Shown here piece after piece: positions 45,252 to 57,863 of a stretch of DNA of 64,000 bases (its first letter is position 1; each line of letters opens with the position of its first letter). Source of the stretch: Chaenocephalus aceratus (Eukaryota > Chordata > Actinopteri > Perciformes > Channichthyidae); contig CM043793.1 of NCBI GenBank assembly GCA_023974075.1, positions 3,234,001-3,298,000 on the forward strand. Reading direction: 5' to 3'. Below the pieces are notes generated by a model. It did not search any database and was not told the DNA's origin. It worked only from the letters and a program-made list of their open reading frames with translations. The position numbers were made by a program, and so were the translations under genes.

Positions 45252-47762
45252 ACTTCAAAAGGGCCTAACTATAGACAAGGTAGAAATGGCACTTATGGAG
45301 GCTGAAAAGAGGAAGTGGCGTGAAGTCCTGACCAGGTTGGTGGCAATAATTCAGTCGTTGGCAGAGCGAAACATTGCCTTTAGAGGGACCACAGAAACAC
45401 TTAACCAGCCAAATAATGGCAACTTCCTGAAGGAGGTAGAGCTCATGGCGAAGTTTGACCCAGTGCTCAAACAGCATGTTGCTGAGGTCCAAAGAGGAAC
45501 CACCAATATTTCCTATTTAGGAAAAATAATTCAAAATGAACTGATAGATTGCATCAGTGGGAAGATTGGGGACCATATGGTCAATGAAATCAAACAATCC
45601 AAATACTTTTAAATTATTTTGGATTGCACCCCAGATTTGAGCCATACAGAGCAACTATCAGCCATTATTAGACTAGTTACAACCCAGGACACGCCCCAAA
45701 TAAAAGAACATTTAATGGGGTTCCTTGAGGTAGAACAGTCCACTGGAGAATGCCTTTCAACCCTGATTCTAAAGAGATTAGAACAGCTTGATATCCCTTT
45801 TGAAGACTGTAGAGGGCAGTCTTATGATAACGGTGCAAATATGAAAGGAAAGAGGAAAGGAGTCCAAGCCAGACTTCTTCAAATCAATCCAAGGGCTTTA
45901 TTTTTGCCATGCGGAGCACACACATTGAACTTGGTGGTAGCTGATGCAGCAAAAAGCTCTGCAGAAGCAACTAGCTACTTTGGCTACCTGCAGAAGCTTT
46001 TCACACTCTTTTCTGCCTCCACTCAGAGATGGTCCATCCTAAAAAGCCATGTGAACATCACATTGAAATCATGGTCTGATACCAGATGGGAGAGTTGGAT
46101 CAACAGCATAGAGGCTGTAAGGTATCAGGCTGCAGAAGTCAGAGATGCACTTCTAGAGGTGAGGGATAAAGCCACAGATGGAGTTGTAAAAATTGAGGCA
46201 CAATCTTTGGCTGAAGAGGTTGGATCATACCGCTTTGCAATATGCACTGTGGTATGGTATGACATCCTGACCAACATCAAACATGTCAGCAAAATGTTGC
46301 AATCAGTGTCAATGCAGCTGGATATTGCTGTTGACCTCCTGAGAAAAACAGAAGTGTCTTTGGTCAGCTACAGAAGCAATGGATTTGTTCTGCCCAAGCA
46401 TCTGCCAAAGACATCTGTGGCCAAATGAATGTGGAAGCTGTTCTCAAGCAAGAGAACAGCCAAGAGACAGTTCTCCTATGAGTCCCAAGTGAGTGATGCA
46501 CTAAAGAAACTCGAAGTTTATTTTTTCAATATGGTGGTGGATGTTTCCATTGCATCACTGCAGGAGAGATTCAAGGCCTTAGGTGAAGTAGAGGAAAAGT
46601 TTGGGGTGCTACTCAACTTCCCTGACCTGCCAAAGAAAGCTCTGGCGAAGCAGTGTGAAACACTCAGCAACACCCTGAGCTGGGGTGGACAGTCAGACCT
46701 GGATAAGAGGGAACTTGCACTGGAGATGCAGAATTTCCCAGCTTTGCCAAAAGCCAACATGACCACCCTGGAACGTCTGACTTTCCTACAGGAGAAGAAA
46801 ATGAACGAAGTGTATCCAAATATGTGGGTGGCCCTCAGGATCGCTGTCACTATTCCAGTGACAGTTGCTGCTGGGGAGAGGAGCTTCTCCAAATGGAAGC
46901 TCATTAAAACCTACCTGAGGTCGTCAATGGCTCAAGAACGCCCCAATGGATTAGCTTTAATAAGCATCAATCGCGAGGTTTCGGGGCAAATATCATTTGA
47001 CGATACAATAAATGAATTTTCAGCAAGGAAGTCCAGACGTGTCCGACTTTAAGGATGTGGACTAATTAAAGGACACAATAACATAGCAGAGACTTGTTGT
47101 TCTGATTGCCTGTTTCATTTGATTTATAGTGTGTGTAATGTTGTTCATGATCTTAATTTATTTGCAATAACCTCAGTTGTAAGAGCTCCGTTGGCTATAT
47201 TTGTGTCTACGTTTGCACTTTCTTTTCTTAAAGTTTTAAGATAAGCTACTTTTGTTTGATGAGTGATTTTCATTTAATAACTACAATATTAATAATAAGG
47301 ATAAAATAAATACATATGTTACATTTATTTGTTATTGGCTGTGGATTATTGGTTATGTTCACATACTTATTTGGTTATTAAAATGTAAACCGATCTTTTT
47401 CATATGGGTGTTTTAGAGTTGTACCTCCTATCAGGTCTCTAGTAATTGTGTGCTCAAAGTGCACCAGATTGAAGCATTTTACTTTAAAATGTTAAAAAAA
47501 ATCTTTCCGGGGGGCATACCTCGGACCCCCCTAGAGGATGTGACATCCATCCCCCAATTAAAACATGTTGATACAATAATGAATACATTTGAAACCTTTA
47601 TGTATATTACCTATGTCAATAAGTTTCTGTTGTTGTAGTGTATTGGTCTTTTGTAGAGATTTTTTATTTATTCTTTATATATTCTAGTGTATTGCTTGGA
47701 GGGGGGGGGGGCACCAAATCATAATCTCGCCTAGGGCACCAAAATGTCTAGGACCGGCCCTG

Positions 47763-47996
47763 CTCACATGCACATGTGAAATGCTCTCATATACACATGA
47801 AACGCTCTCACACACATGAAACGCTCTCACACACACACACATGAAACGCTCTCACACACACATGTGAAATGCTCTCACACACACATGAAACGCTCTCACA
47901 CACACACACATGTGAAACGCTCTCACACACATGTGAAACGCTCTCACACACACATGTGAAACGCTCTCACACACACACATGAATTATGTTCATGTT
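47763..47996. repeat. degenerate tandem repeat (ctcacacacatgtgaaacg)
   Basis: About 10 units of 18-25 bp built from ctctcacacacaca and catgtgaaacg, with variable CA length. It starts immediately at the hAT 3' terminus. Confidence 0.9.
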
Positions 47997-48088
47997 GTAA
48001 CCTACTTGCTGCCATGTTGGACAGGTCTCTCTTGAAAGAGATCGATGATCTCAATGGGACCATCTGGTTAAATAAAGGTTTTTTATTA
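47997..48088 (+). mobile_element. LINE 3' tail fragment
   Basis: Reads ttgctgccatgttggacagg, tctctcttgaaagagat, gatgatctcaatgggacc and ctggttaaataaaggttt, the typical 3' end of fish CR1/L2-type LINEs. No coding part. Confidence 0.65.
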
Positions 48089-48188
48089 ACTATGTAATAT
48101 CACGGTAGATTTTGTCAGTCTCACGATGGTATTGAGACGTTTATTTATCGCGATACCCCGATATTCGGTATATCGTTACATCCCTAGT
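48089..48188. mobile_element. right end of a TAGGGATGTAACGATAT-type element
   Basis: Ends gatattcggtatatcgttac then atcccta, the inverse of a terminus common in fish hAT-like elements. The left end was not found. Confidence 0.45.
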
Positions 48189-51100
48189 GTACATATGCAT
48201 ACTTCTTTTATGAACCTATCTTTAGTTGTTAGCCTTCACTGAGTTGTATACAGTTCTCTGGTACAAAGGTATGAGAAATGTGTTGGTGAGATTCTAAAAT
48301 AATTACCCAAAGTTACCAAGAAGCTGTCTTTTCTACATGCTAATGTTGAGAGCAACACAAATGAAATACTTGTTGTATTGCTGGGGGTTTAAATAATGTG
48401 GCTTGCGGTGCACAGACACAGTTAATGTAAAACAAACTATACACATCCTGAAACAAGGATAAAGCCATGTGTTTGCACTTCCTGCAATGATGATGTCATA
48501 CATGTATTATTTCACATAACCACAAAGAGACGGATCTTAGGTTAGACATGATGACATCAGAAGATTTAATAGCAGATTTAGATTTGGATGAGTCATGCAG
48601 CTGCAGAACATCTGCATGTAGTCTGGTGACACCGCAGTATTGTAATGATCAAGGGCAGCTCTGATCTCAGCGTCTATGTTTGGTTTATAAAAATGTAATG
48701 TTCAAAGACATGCCTGCCAAGAGTTGTGAATTTGCAGACACTGAAATTATGTCTGTTTCTAGTAGCTAGTCTAAATCTTTTTAAACGACCTGACCTTTCA
48801 CAGCAGTTAAAGCAGCCCTGGAGGATAATGACCTCATCAACACAGTTGGCCAGCTCCTAGGAGCCGTCGTGACTGCTCCCAACATAGGAGCTGAAGGCCC
48901 CACCACAGTGAGCAGCATCAGGCAAGCGGGTCACCCACACACTGGGCCGCTGATAGCCTACCGTCTGACCTTCCTCACATCATCACTTGGCCATTACCCA
49001 CGCGGATGGGAGGAGAAGGGCCACTTAGCGAGAGTGCACTGTGGAACCGAGCATGCTATGTAAACACATTTATCCTGGGAAGTGTGGAGAGTGGACATGC
49101 TGAAATCTCCTTCGCTGGCTGTTTGCTGGTGTTGATGGTAAAGTGCATGCACACTACACAGTAGCACTCGGATATCGGTCAGGCTACCACTTCCTGATAA
49201 ATAAGCAGAACACATCCCGCTGTGCCGGGGTTTAAGCCCTGAGTGAGATCTTCCTGGCACATACCCCTGTATTCACAAGGTAAAGTAGCTCCCTACTGAA
49301 AAGAGATATACTCTTATGCCATCAGTAAACATATCTGTTGGTAAGTGTGCAGCCCAGCGGCTTGGCACGGTGATAGGCGATCCATTCTAGAGAGATGGCA
49401 GGCTGAATAATGTAGGCGCTTGTTCTGTTTGAATGAAAAGGAGCTGGCACTGGGGCAGCTCTGCTGGCAGATGATCCAGTGGCACTGTGCCTGCCTCCCT
49501 GAGAAGAGACAGGGGAAAAGAAATAGAGTTCTCCGACAGAATCCACCTTCACAGACCTGACGGGAAACATAGAAATGACACATTCCAGAAGTCTTCAGGT
49601 TGCAGTTTGTAGCTGATTGGCTCTGAGGATGTCGCACCGTAGAATACCTGTTAGGATCTCCCCTGGAGAGATGGTGCCCATGGAAACAGGAGCCTGAGAA
49701 GTTTTGTTCAAGGTGCTTTTTCCTACCCATTTCCCCTTTTGCTAACATTAATTGGTTGCCAACAGCACTTGACTGTAGCGAGTTGAAGCCGCCCCTTCGG
49801 CAGGTCTTTAGCTCAGTCCAGAGAAAGCCCGGGGCCAGATGAGAGGAGGGTTTCTGCCAGCTCCCAGCTCCAAGTCGCCAGGGAGCCGGAGCCTTTGCAT
49901 TCGCCCTGATTAGAGAGCTGTTATGTGTCACACAAGCCTGGGCGAGACATGGCTCTACTATTTCTCTGCCTTGTGAAGAGAAGGAAAATATTTCATCCCG
50001 TAGTCTCAGGCCACTCAGACGGCAGGGTTGGGGACATCGTCAGCTTCCTCCTAACTAGGTCACTGTGTTATTCAAGTCCAGCAGGAGACTGAATGCTTAA
50101 ACTCCCCCTCACCCACCGCTGGATATCTTTCAAAGATGGCAAAGAAAACTAAGAGAGGAAAAAAAGAACCAACCTAATGGCAATTCTAGAACAAACCAGG
50201 AAGCCTCGACTGGTTTAGCCGAGCAGTGTTTATCCACAGTTATGTAATGTGTAATTAAATAGCAGAATAGGTATTTCCCCATACAAGTCTTTGAACTGAG
50301 ATTCTATTAAGGCGCTAAGTCTAAAGGTGAGTACTCTTGATCCTCATTTTAATTGTTTTTACCTGAAGCCTACCAATGGCTGCCACCGTCCGGGAAGCTC
50401 CAATCGAGCCAAAGGACAAACAGGAAGCCCCTATTCTTTCATCATAATAGGAAATTCACCGGATTAACTTCATTTAGCAGCTTAATTGTCTGTCATTAAG
50501 CTCACCGCTGGGGCGCTCTTCTGAGACCACAATGGCTTGAGGTTGAAATGAACTGAAAGTCATTAAACTGATTGTGGTGAGAAGTACAAGGGCAGTGAAG
50601 TGAGAGGATGTACTTTGCTACAGGCTTCATGTCGTCAATCTTTCATTGGCTTCTCCTTGGAAACCCTTCCCATGCGACCATCAATATGATGGAATCTATG
50701 TTTCTGCTGACCTGGCAAAGATATTGATATTGTCCATATGAAATATTTACACTGATGTTATGGCTGTCGCAGAACATGGTTCAGTATATATGTTGAACAT
50801 CACCTTCTGTTATATATATGGTGTCAGGCAGTTGCTGTCTCGAGACTTTAGCATGTGTCAGTGTGTTTATAAGGCATCATTATGCTTAATATGAAGCTGA
50901 GGCAGTTCTTGTATCTGTATTCATAGCTATACAAAACACATGTTAAAAGGGATGTTAAATTCATAAGCTGCTCAGTTTAATACGAAGACGTTGTAACTGT
51001 GACATGACGAAGTCTCTTTGTTGACTTTATGGCTCACTTATCCCAGAAGTGTCCTTAGTGACAGACCTTTGTTATTCAAAGATAAACTATAATGTTGTAG

Positions 51101-51794
51101 AAATGATAGTATAATACCTTTTTAAAACTCTGTGTGGCACACGCCAAACTACAGAGAAGTTATTGAGTCAGTATAATGTGTTATATTAGCTAAGCGGAAA
51201 TTAGCTAACATAAGCATTAGCTTACATTAGCTAACTTTTGATGTTCCATTTGCAATGAATTATAAATGGAATACATCTTAGTTATGTATATGCTTCAGCT
51301 ATTTGGTCATTTAATTTTGAAACCTGTAAAGTAACTTTGGTTAAATATCAGTGTTCTGGTCAGGTGGTGTACGAGTAGCCTGTTGTGTCCTCTGTGGTAT
51401 CGATTATTATGTGTAAATCTTAGAATGTAATCATCTAGGGACAATTTTCTCCCCTACTGCTTACATTCTCTTCTTTTGTGACCCCTCGCTCAGGACACTG
51501 AACATTTCATCAACTACAACTAAATTCTGTCAATTGTACAAACTTGTAGAGAATGACTGTGGCCTGTGGATTGAAGACAAGGTGTAGGGCCTCTGAAGAG
51601 CCAGACCTGAGTGTTCCCCTTCTGACCTACAGCAGAAACATTGGTGAACTGAAGAGAACCTGCCCCCAAATGAAGGGCTCGTTCTGAAAAGACAGATGTA
51701 CAATCATTTAGACAAAGTAATGAATAGTATTTTCCATTTCTTCTAAAAGATCCCCCTTAATACTGAATATAATAATTTAACCAGAGCCCACACA
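48189..51794. other. quiet single-copy stretch, possible conserved non-coding DNA
   Basis: No transposon boundary is recognised over 3.6 kb. 49650-49930 and 50100-50560 are dense in homeodomain-type TAATTA/TTAATTG words beside TGTCA and CCATTG words (e.g. gcagcttaattgtctgtcat), which suggests regulatory DNA. A 205-codon minus-strand frame at 49314-49931 has no domain and no splice context and is not called a gene. Confidence 0.35.
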
Positions 51795-52075
51795 CTGAAA
51801 AACCTGAAACATTTACTTTAATTAGATATATTTTGTCAACAAATTCCACTGTTTTGTATTTGGTTAGTTGGAAACAATACTATTAAGTTAGTGATACACT
51901 GAAAGAACTCAACTGTTCACTTTAAATAAATGTATCAAGTCCACAGATTTCACATTGCTGTATTAGGTTAGTTGAAAGCAATAGTATTACGTGCAAACAT
52001 TTTTTTGACATGATACATTTAATTAAAGTCAACACTTTTGACTTTAACACTCAATTTTTTGAGTGTAGATTATTC
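51795..52075. mobile_element. palindromic MITE (copy C)
   Basis: Starts cactgaaaaacctgaaacat and ends tttttgagtg. The inner words taggttagttgaaagcaata and gtcaacacttttgac are shared with the other copies. It is longer than copy D because of an extra internal segment. Confidence 0.7.
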
Positions 52076-53397
52076 AATATTAGTAACTAGTTACCACAAT
52101 AACACTATTATAGGATAAATGTAAATATATTAAAATGTCCTTATCATGATGTGCCATCACACATCATGATCATAACTGCTTCCGTTCATCAGACATCTGA
52201 CTGTGTTCAAAGTGTTCAAGCAGAGAAGTGATGTCCTATAAAAGACTCTTTCTTAACACAATGTTAGCTAATGCTCTGCCGTTTAGGGGCCAGCACTGCC
52301 TCCTGCACCCCCCACTCCCCCCCCCCCCCCCCCGCAGAGTGGAGTTCAGCCTTGAGGCATGCAAAGGTAATACGGGGGGGAATTCTCCAATCAAACAGCT
52401 GTGAGGGGCTAGCGCTGCCGAGCGACGAAGGCTTCCTTCCGCCCGCAGCGCTCTCCCCAGCTTTGTTCTGCCGCTTATCTTCGGTGGCAGATAATCCTGA
52501 ATGTGCTGCATGCATCACAGCGGCTTCGCCAGGACCCAACCACCGGATCATCGTGCATGTTAAACTCATTACATATTCAAAAGGGAACTAAATCTCCTGC
52601 ATATCTGCTTGCTGGAGGATCTGTGTGCACGTGTGTGTGTGTGTGTGTGCGCGTGTGTATCAGCCTCCTCCTCCATCCTTAAAGAGGCTTTGCTAACGGC
52701 ATTTTTCACCCCCCGTTTAACCTTCCCCTTTCATCCTTCCCCTCATCTCCATCCATTCATGCTCAAAGACTTGGGAACAGTTTGATTTAAAACTTCCCTT
52801 TCTGGATTCTTTGGCAATGACCTTAAACAAAGCAGCTGCTGGCAGTCACCTAAAGATGTGCCCAAATAGATCGGTGTGTGTTTGTGTGTGTGACACCGGG
52901 TAAAGGCTCCTTTGTATTTCCCAAAGTCTTGGCGCTAGGAGTGTGTACACAATGGACGGTGAGATAACTAATCCCACAGGGGTCAAAGGGCCAACTGACC
53001 AATCTCTGGGGTTACAGAAAACATGTTGAGTGACAGCTGCACTAAAAAGTCAATCTGTCGGTGTATATTCACAGCGGGTCGAACGTGAAATGTGAAAGGG
53101 GTTGCTGTTATTGACGAACCGATGATCCCAACTGAGCAAATGGCCTCCCTCTGAAGTGTTTTAACATCCTCCCTTTGCTTAACTTGTATCACTCAAATGA
53201 AATTGGTTGTGATCCTCATCGTCAGCAGTTGTTTTCAGCTAAAAAGCGCTGATAAAGCCACCGTGAAATACCCTCTCAGCGGCACATAGGTTGACCAAAA
53301 AAAAGAGAAATATTTGAATTCCTTTATTTATAAACACAACCCCAAATCAATGCTAATGTTGCAGTTTGCTAACCTTACATATTCTTGAAATTGCCTT
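52076..53397. other. non-coding stretch with GC-rich core
   Basis: A C run (52318-52333) is followed by a GC-rich segment to about 52560 with GATAA and TGCATGCAT words, possibly conserved non-coding. (GT)n-like words lie at 52630-52657. No exon was accepted; three frames are open here only because stops are rare in GC-rich DNA. Confidence 0.35.
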
Positions 53398-53827
53398 TTA
53401 AAACGGGCCCTGTCATGCTTTTTGAGGTTTCCCTTTCCTGTAGTGTGTTAAGGCTACAATCCCTTTGTACTCTCCAGAGGGAGTTTCTCTCCCAAACACT
53501 CCCCCCTGCCTGAAACTCTGCCATTGGACTCCTTTGTTTACTTCCTGAACAAAGTGACATCACTAACACACCCTTTTCAACACATTGTACGTAATAGGCT
53601 AAGGGGCGGGACATCTCTTAGCGGTTGAACAATCAGAACAGAGCCGGCCAGCTAACCAATCAGAGCAGACTGGGCTCTGGTTTCAGACAGAGGGGGAGAA
53701 GAGGTGCTGCAGAACAGGCAGTGAGAAGAATAAAGAGCCTTTTGAACATGAAAGCAAGGAGACGTGTCCCAGTGGAGACACTACAGACTGATATGAACCT
53801 GAAATGAGCAGACTAAATCCTCTTTAA
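53398..53827. mobile_element. TTAA element (copy 3), inverted, most complete
   Basis: TTAA at 53398-53401 and 53824-53827 frame a 430-bp element. Left aaacgggccctgtcatgctt; right gctaaccaatcagagcagac ... aatcctctttaa. It is the reverse complement of copies 1 and 2. The terminal segment that is tandemly amplified in copy 1 is present once here (53768-53827). It is non-coding. Confidence 0.85.
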
Positions 53828-56800
53828 TACAATAAATCACTAATTAATTATTCAGTTTACTTATTGACCTCATTTACTACACAGCCTTTAAGCACCAATG
53901 TTTCGCAGCGGTTGCACAAAGAGCTCCAGACAACATTCCATTTACTTATTCCAGTTCATTAGTAACCAACACGCTTTATAGATTTGCTGGCTCTTCCAAC
54001 AGAAACTCCATTACCAGAGATGGGATAAGGTATGCACCTCGTCAGTATGCAATCTCATTACAATACATCCCAGCTTTCTTATTGGGACTTCTTATAAGCC
54101 GGATAAGGGCTAATCTGGGCTTTGGAAACAAAACCAATGATAATTGTCCAACTCTAAAATGCGTTAATGGCTATAAGAGGAAGAGATACAATTGGAAAGA
54201 ACCTGAGTGTATTCCCTTCAGTATAACTCAATCTGGTTAAAGGGATCATGGCAATCTGGTTATTGCATCCCTTGAATAACTCACACATTTCATATGCTTG
54301 CATTATTAACATGATATCCAGGGTCTGCACTGAGGGGATTAAGCAGAGGATCAATCTGTAGTGGACATGAGTTCAGCAATGTTAGGTGAGTGATTCCTGC
54401 TGATAAGGCTCTTGTTTGCATGTGAGGCTCAGTCAGTGTCTGTTGATCTATAAGCAAGTCCTCACCTCAACCCCCCCATTCCCCCCTAATCCTGTCCCCA
54501 GACAGGCTGATGCCAGCTCAGCAGGCTCCAGGCTGGAGGGGACCCCCGTCTCCACAAATAAGCCCACCGGCCTGAGGGATCAGCCTCCATAAATCACCAC
54601 GGTTTGTTTGTGGAGGTGTGGGGGAGACGCCTGAAAGCTATCACACCGCACATCGGTCTACCTGTGCACGTTCAGGATCATTCTCTACACGTCTGCGCTG
54701 TCTTTGAGCAGTAGACAGTTATTTGCAGCACTCACAATAACTTATTAAGAGGTTCCCTGGAGATGTCTAGGAAATAAATGTAATTTGTGAAAAAAACAAC
54801 ATTGAATCGTGAAACCTGTCCTCGCAGATAATTCATGCATTCATCATTTTAAAGTGTATACAAAGACTCTTTAAGTCGATACACTACATGCGTATGACTT
54901 TATCTTTTCTTAAATTGAGAGCATTGGGCTGAAAACATTTATTTGAAGAAAAAAAACTCGACAGCAACAGAGGTGCCATTTTTTTTTATCCCACTATGTG
55001 AGTACCATAAAATAACTGCTTTACCAGCAACGGTGTGGTGTTAAAAAAATAAAAGCAGTTAATTATACTACAATATAATTATAAATGCACTTTAAGTAAA
55101 TCTGTGCAAAACTATTGCATCACTTTAACTTTGGGGCTCACATTGGACCCATTTACCGAGTTACCTGATCTGTCCTAGTTTATAAAGCCCTGCGTATTTC
55201 CTCTCCCGATATGAAATGCCCTGCTTGGAGGTAAGCTGATTCCTTTCTTCCTGCTTCTCTGATCCACAGACGCATAACGGCCAGAAATCAACACCTGAAT
55301 CCATCAAAATAACAAAGCCGTCAATAACCCGGGATCAATTTGACCTCGTGACATTTGGATTAGACAGCCGCCTATTGGCTGCTCACAGATAAGCAGTGGC
55401 ACTCTGTTGGATCGGAAGACAGAGTGTGTGAGCAGAATACAATGAAATGAACTCAACTGCAAAAGAGCAAGCCATTGAAACGAGAAAGGGCAAACTTCCT
55501 CAAACACAAGTCAATACAATTCCTACGGTGCCCTGGGCTCCTTAAGACCTGCCGGCTCTTAGAGTAAAGCTGAAGCAGCAGTAGAGATCAGACAAGCTGC
55601 ACACTTGTCCCTTTTAGAACTGAAACAGCCATCGCACACTTCCTCTGTTCGCTCAGAGTTTTGAAATAGGTCAGATGACAGAGATATGACGACAGCTTCT
55701 TTCCCACACCCCACATGAGGGCTGGGATTCACACATTCGCCCCAGAGCATGCTCAGAATCCTCATTCTCAGTTCAACATAAATCCATCATCCTCCTGCTG
55801 CCATCACATCGTCCTATTTTAAACCATTGTTTGAGGAGTGGGGAGGAAGATCAATGTTCGATTACAGCAAACACACAAAGTAAGGCATCGTGATGTGACG
55901 GCCTGTCAGAGCTGAATGGAGAGACAGAAAGATGTACGCTATGTGACAGGTCGGGGAGTCCACGGAGCCTTTGATTACACTACAACGTCTTTAAAAATGC
56001 ACTCGGGTCAATGGAACAAGCACACTTGGATCAATAGCGTCTGAATCGACAGCCTTGCGGGTTTGTCTTGTCAGCTTGATTAGATTCAGGAGGGAAGCGG
56101 GTTGATGAGTAAACATGACAGCATCAATGTTGCATGAGACTGAACATCTAACGATTTCTGTCTTTAATGTCAGTAAGGGATCTGGGTCGAGTCCTCTTAG
56201 TACTCTGACATGAAACCCTTTGGATTCAACTGGAAAATAAACACGGAGCATAGAAAGTGTCAAAAGCAAGAAGTAGTAATCAAATCAGAAATGTATATTC
56301 TCCCAGTGCAAATGCGTTAAAAGAATTTCAACATGAATACAGCTAAAAGCTTTTTCAAATAAATTAACATAATCCTGCAAAAGAATGAGGCCGAGCCCGA
56401 TCACTCCGAGCCTGAAGAAGAAGAAGAAGTGTAAACGGTCTACCTTGGTGATGTGGAGCCGGGCACGTCAGTGGCATTGTCAGTCTCTGGCTGCAGGAGC
56501 TTGTGTTCCCCAGTGAACTGAAGCAGATGTCAGCACAGACACCTGCTCTGGCTCAGCCTCCTCCTCTGCTGCCGGCCGGCCGGGCGTCGGGGGTCGCCCT
56601 GCCCCGAAATACACCCGTCGCTCAGCCCCCTGGCATGCTATTGTCTTAAGCACCGCCGCGGATTTATGAACTCATTAAGACATTTTCACACATTCCTCTT
56701 CTGTTGATTCAATATTTGACGGTGGCAATGTATGGAATGATGGCTGTTGAGTTGTAAGCAAAGAGGTTGTCAAAAGTGTCGCTATGGGTGCATGAAATAT

Positions 56801-57472
56801 CACTTTGATGAGAAGACCTAAATTAGTGATAAGCATGGAAACAAATCTAAGGAGCTTATAGTCTCTTAACATGAGACTAGGTCCGGGTTAGGGCCGGGTG
56901 GGGGTGCAGGCGTGTGGTAGTGGCGGGCCATCTGTTTGGGATGTTTCATGGTGGGCTTGCATCAGAACCTGTACGATTGATTGACAGCTGGGCTGCCCAA
57001 TCTCTGCTGTGCGGAGTGGGAGGCAGGGGGGCGGAGGACAGGGACGGTCAGAGAGGAAGGATATCCAATCACGCAGCCTTCACAACTGCAACAAAATCAA
57101 ATGTCGTGTAAGTTGGCAGAGATCTGAGGCCATGGGTTGCTGCATTAATCAGGCCTGCTCAGCAAAGACACGAGGAACCGTGACCTACATGTGTCCTCAT
57201 CTGAATGACAGATGTCCTCCTCGGTGTCTTTGCTGCAGAGTAGTAAGTAGGATGTGCTCATTCTTTAGTGATTACTGCTGCACGCCACTCGGCTCTGGCA
57301 TTCACAGCAGCACCGTTCTGTGATCGGTGTAATTACACATCACATGAAGTGCTGCAATTCTTCATCGTCTTGTGGGAGGTGGCAGTAAATGGACCTTAAG
57401 TTAAGATGAATTGGTCAGCAAAGTTATTAATTGTTCCATTAGTGTTATGAACAGAAGAGTTATTAAAAACTA
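53828..57472. other. quiet single-copy stretch, possible regulatory DNA
   Basis: 54000-54360 is rich in GGATTA/TAATCT words and 55300-55560 is similarly structured. 56390-56680 is CpG-rich with an exon-like minus-strand segment (listed). A (GAA)n patch lies at about 56412-56430. No transposon boundary was recognised. Confidence 0.35.
56443..56517 (-). CDS. possible internal exon (minus strand), unknown product
   Basis: On the minus strand CTTCAG is followed by an open segment (FTGEHKLLQPETDNATDVPG) ending at CACCAAG|GTAGAC, donor at 56443/56442. The segment lies in CpG-rich DNA. The acceptor tract is only moderately pyrimidine-rich, and no homologue is recognised. Its phase would allow joining to the minus-strand candidate at 39117. 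This is speculative. Confidence 0.17.
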
Positions 57473-57697
57473 CACTGAAAAAACTGAAACATTTACTTTA
57501 ATTAAATACAATATGTCAACACATTTCACATAACTGTATTAGGTTAGTTGAAAGCAATAATATTACGTTTGAAAAAAAAAAATTAGGTTCAACTTAATAT
57601 TATTGCTTTGGACTAACATAATACAGTTATGTGAAATCGGCTACATGTTGACGTAATATAATTAATCAAAGTCAACATTTCAGTATTTTCAGTATAG
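57473..57697. mobile_element. palindromic MITE (copy D)
   Basis: The whole 225 bp folds on itself. Left: ctgaaaaaactgaaacattt ... taggttagttgaaagcaata. Right: tattattgctttggactaac ... aaagtcaacatttcagtatt. A short A-rich centre separates the halves. It is the cleanest of the four copies. Confidence 0.8.
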
Positions 57698-57863
57698 TTT
57701 GATTCATTTGTATTCACTGCTTTCCGTCTGTTTGTCATTAAATCATCTTTAGGACTTTATCTGGACTGTTGATTAGCAAAAAAAAGTAAAATATACAAGA
57801 TCCTGTAAAATAAATATATTTAAATTTAAATAGAAGCTTGTAGACGTTTAGAGATGGTCATTT

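Larger units (their letters stand above)
41654..47052 (+). pseudogene. hAT transposase (TTF-type zinc finger / DUF4371 / hAT dimerisation), three exons
   Basis: Exon 1 (41654-41732) starts MKRSKASGATGRKRKK, a basic nuclear-localisation-like stretch, and ends at G|GTACGT. Exon 2 (43392-43475) follows a TTCCAG acceptor, continues AALKKYLKKPP and ends T|GTAAGT. Exon 3 starts at 43620 after CTGCAG, and phases 1-1 join in frame. In exon 3: a 17-residue repeat, then a TTF-type zinc finger (YCFCCKLF ... HENSPEHSRHM). After the inserted element come a DUF4371-like region (RNIAFRGTTETLNQPNNGNF), a catalytic aspartate block (IILDCTPDLSHTEQ), the hAT cysteine-histidine motif (LPCGAHTLNL) and the C-terminal dimerisation domain (VAAGERSFSKWKLIKTYLRS). 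Teleost proteins of this class are often annotated as zinc finger MYM-type 1-like or TTF-type-domain proteins. Damage: the 44190-45251 insertion, a TAA at 45610, and two offsetting frameshifts around 46385-46440 that create a TGA at 46426. It is otherwise nearly complete. Confidence 0.9.
41385..47762 (+). mobile_element. hAT transposon with three-exon transposase, heavily invaded
   Basis: The 3' terminus reads ctcgcctagggcacc ... ggaccggccctg at 47762. The 5' region (41385-41580) matches the derivative at 11880-12040, but the first terminal bases are missing or too diverged to place, so target duplications cannot be checked. It contains the transposase pseudogene (41654-47052), a gutted LTR element and a SINE piece in intron 1, and another hAT element in exon 3. 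Derived fragments lie at 11832-12997 and 38240-38579. Confidence 0.85.

Noticed and set aside
49314..49931. 205-codon minus-strand open frame
   Set aside because: No domain, no splice context, and composition like its surroundings. Probably chance.
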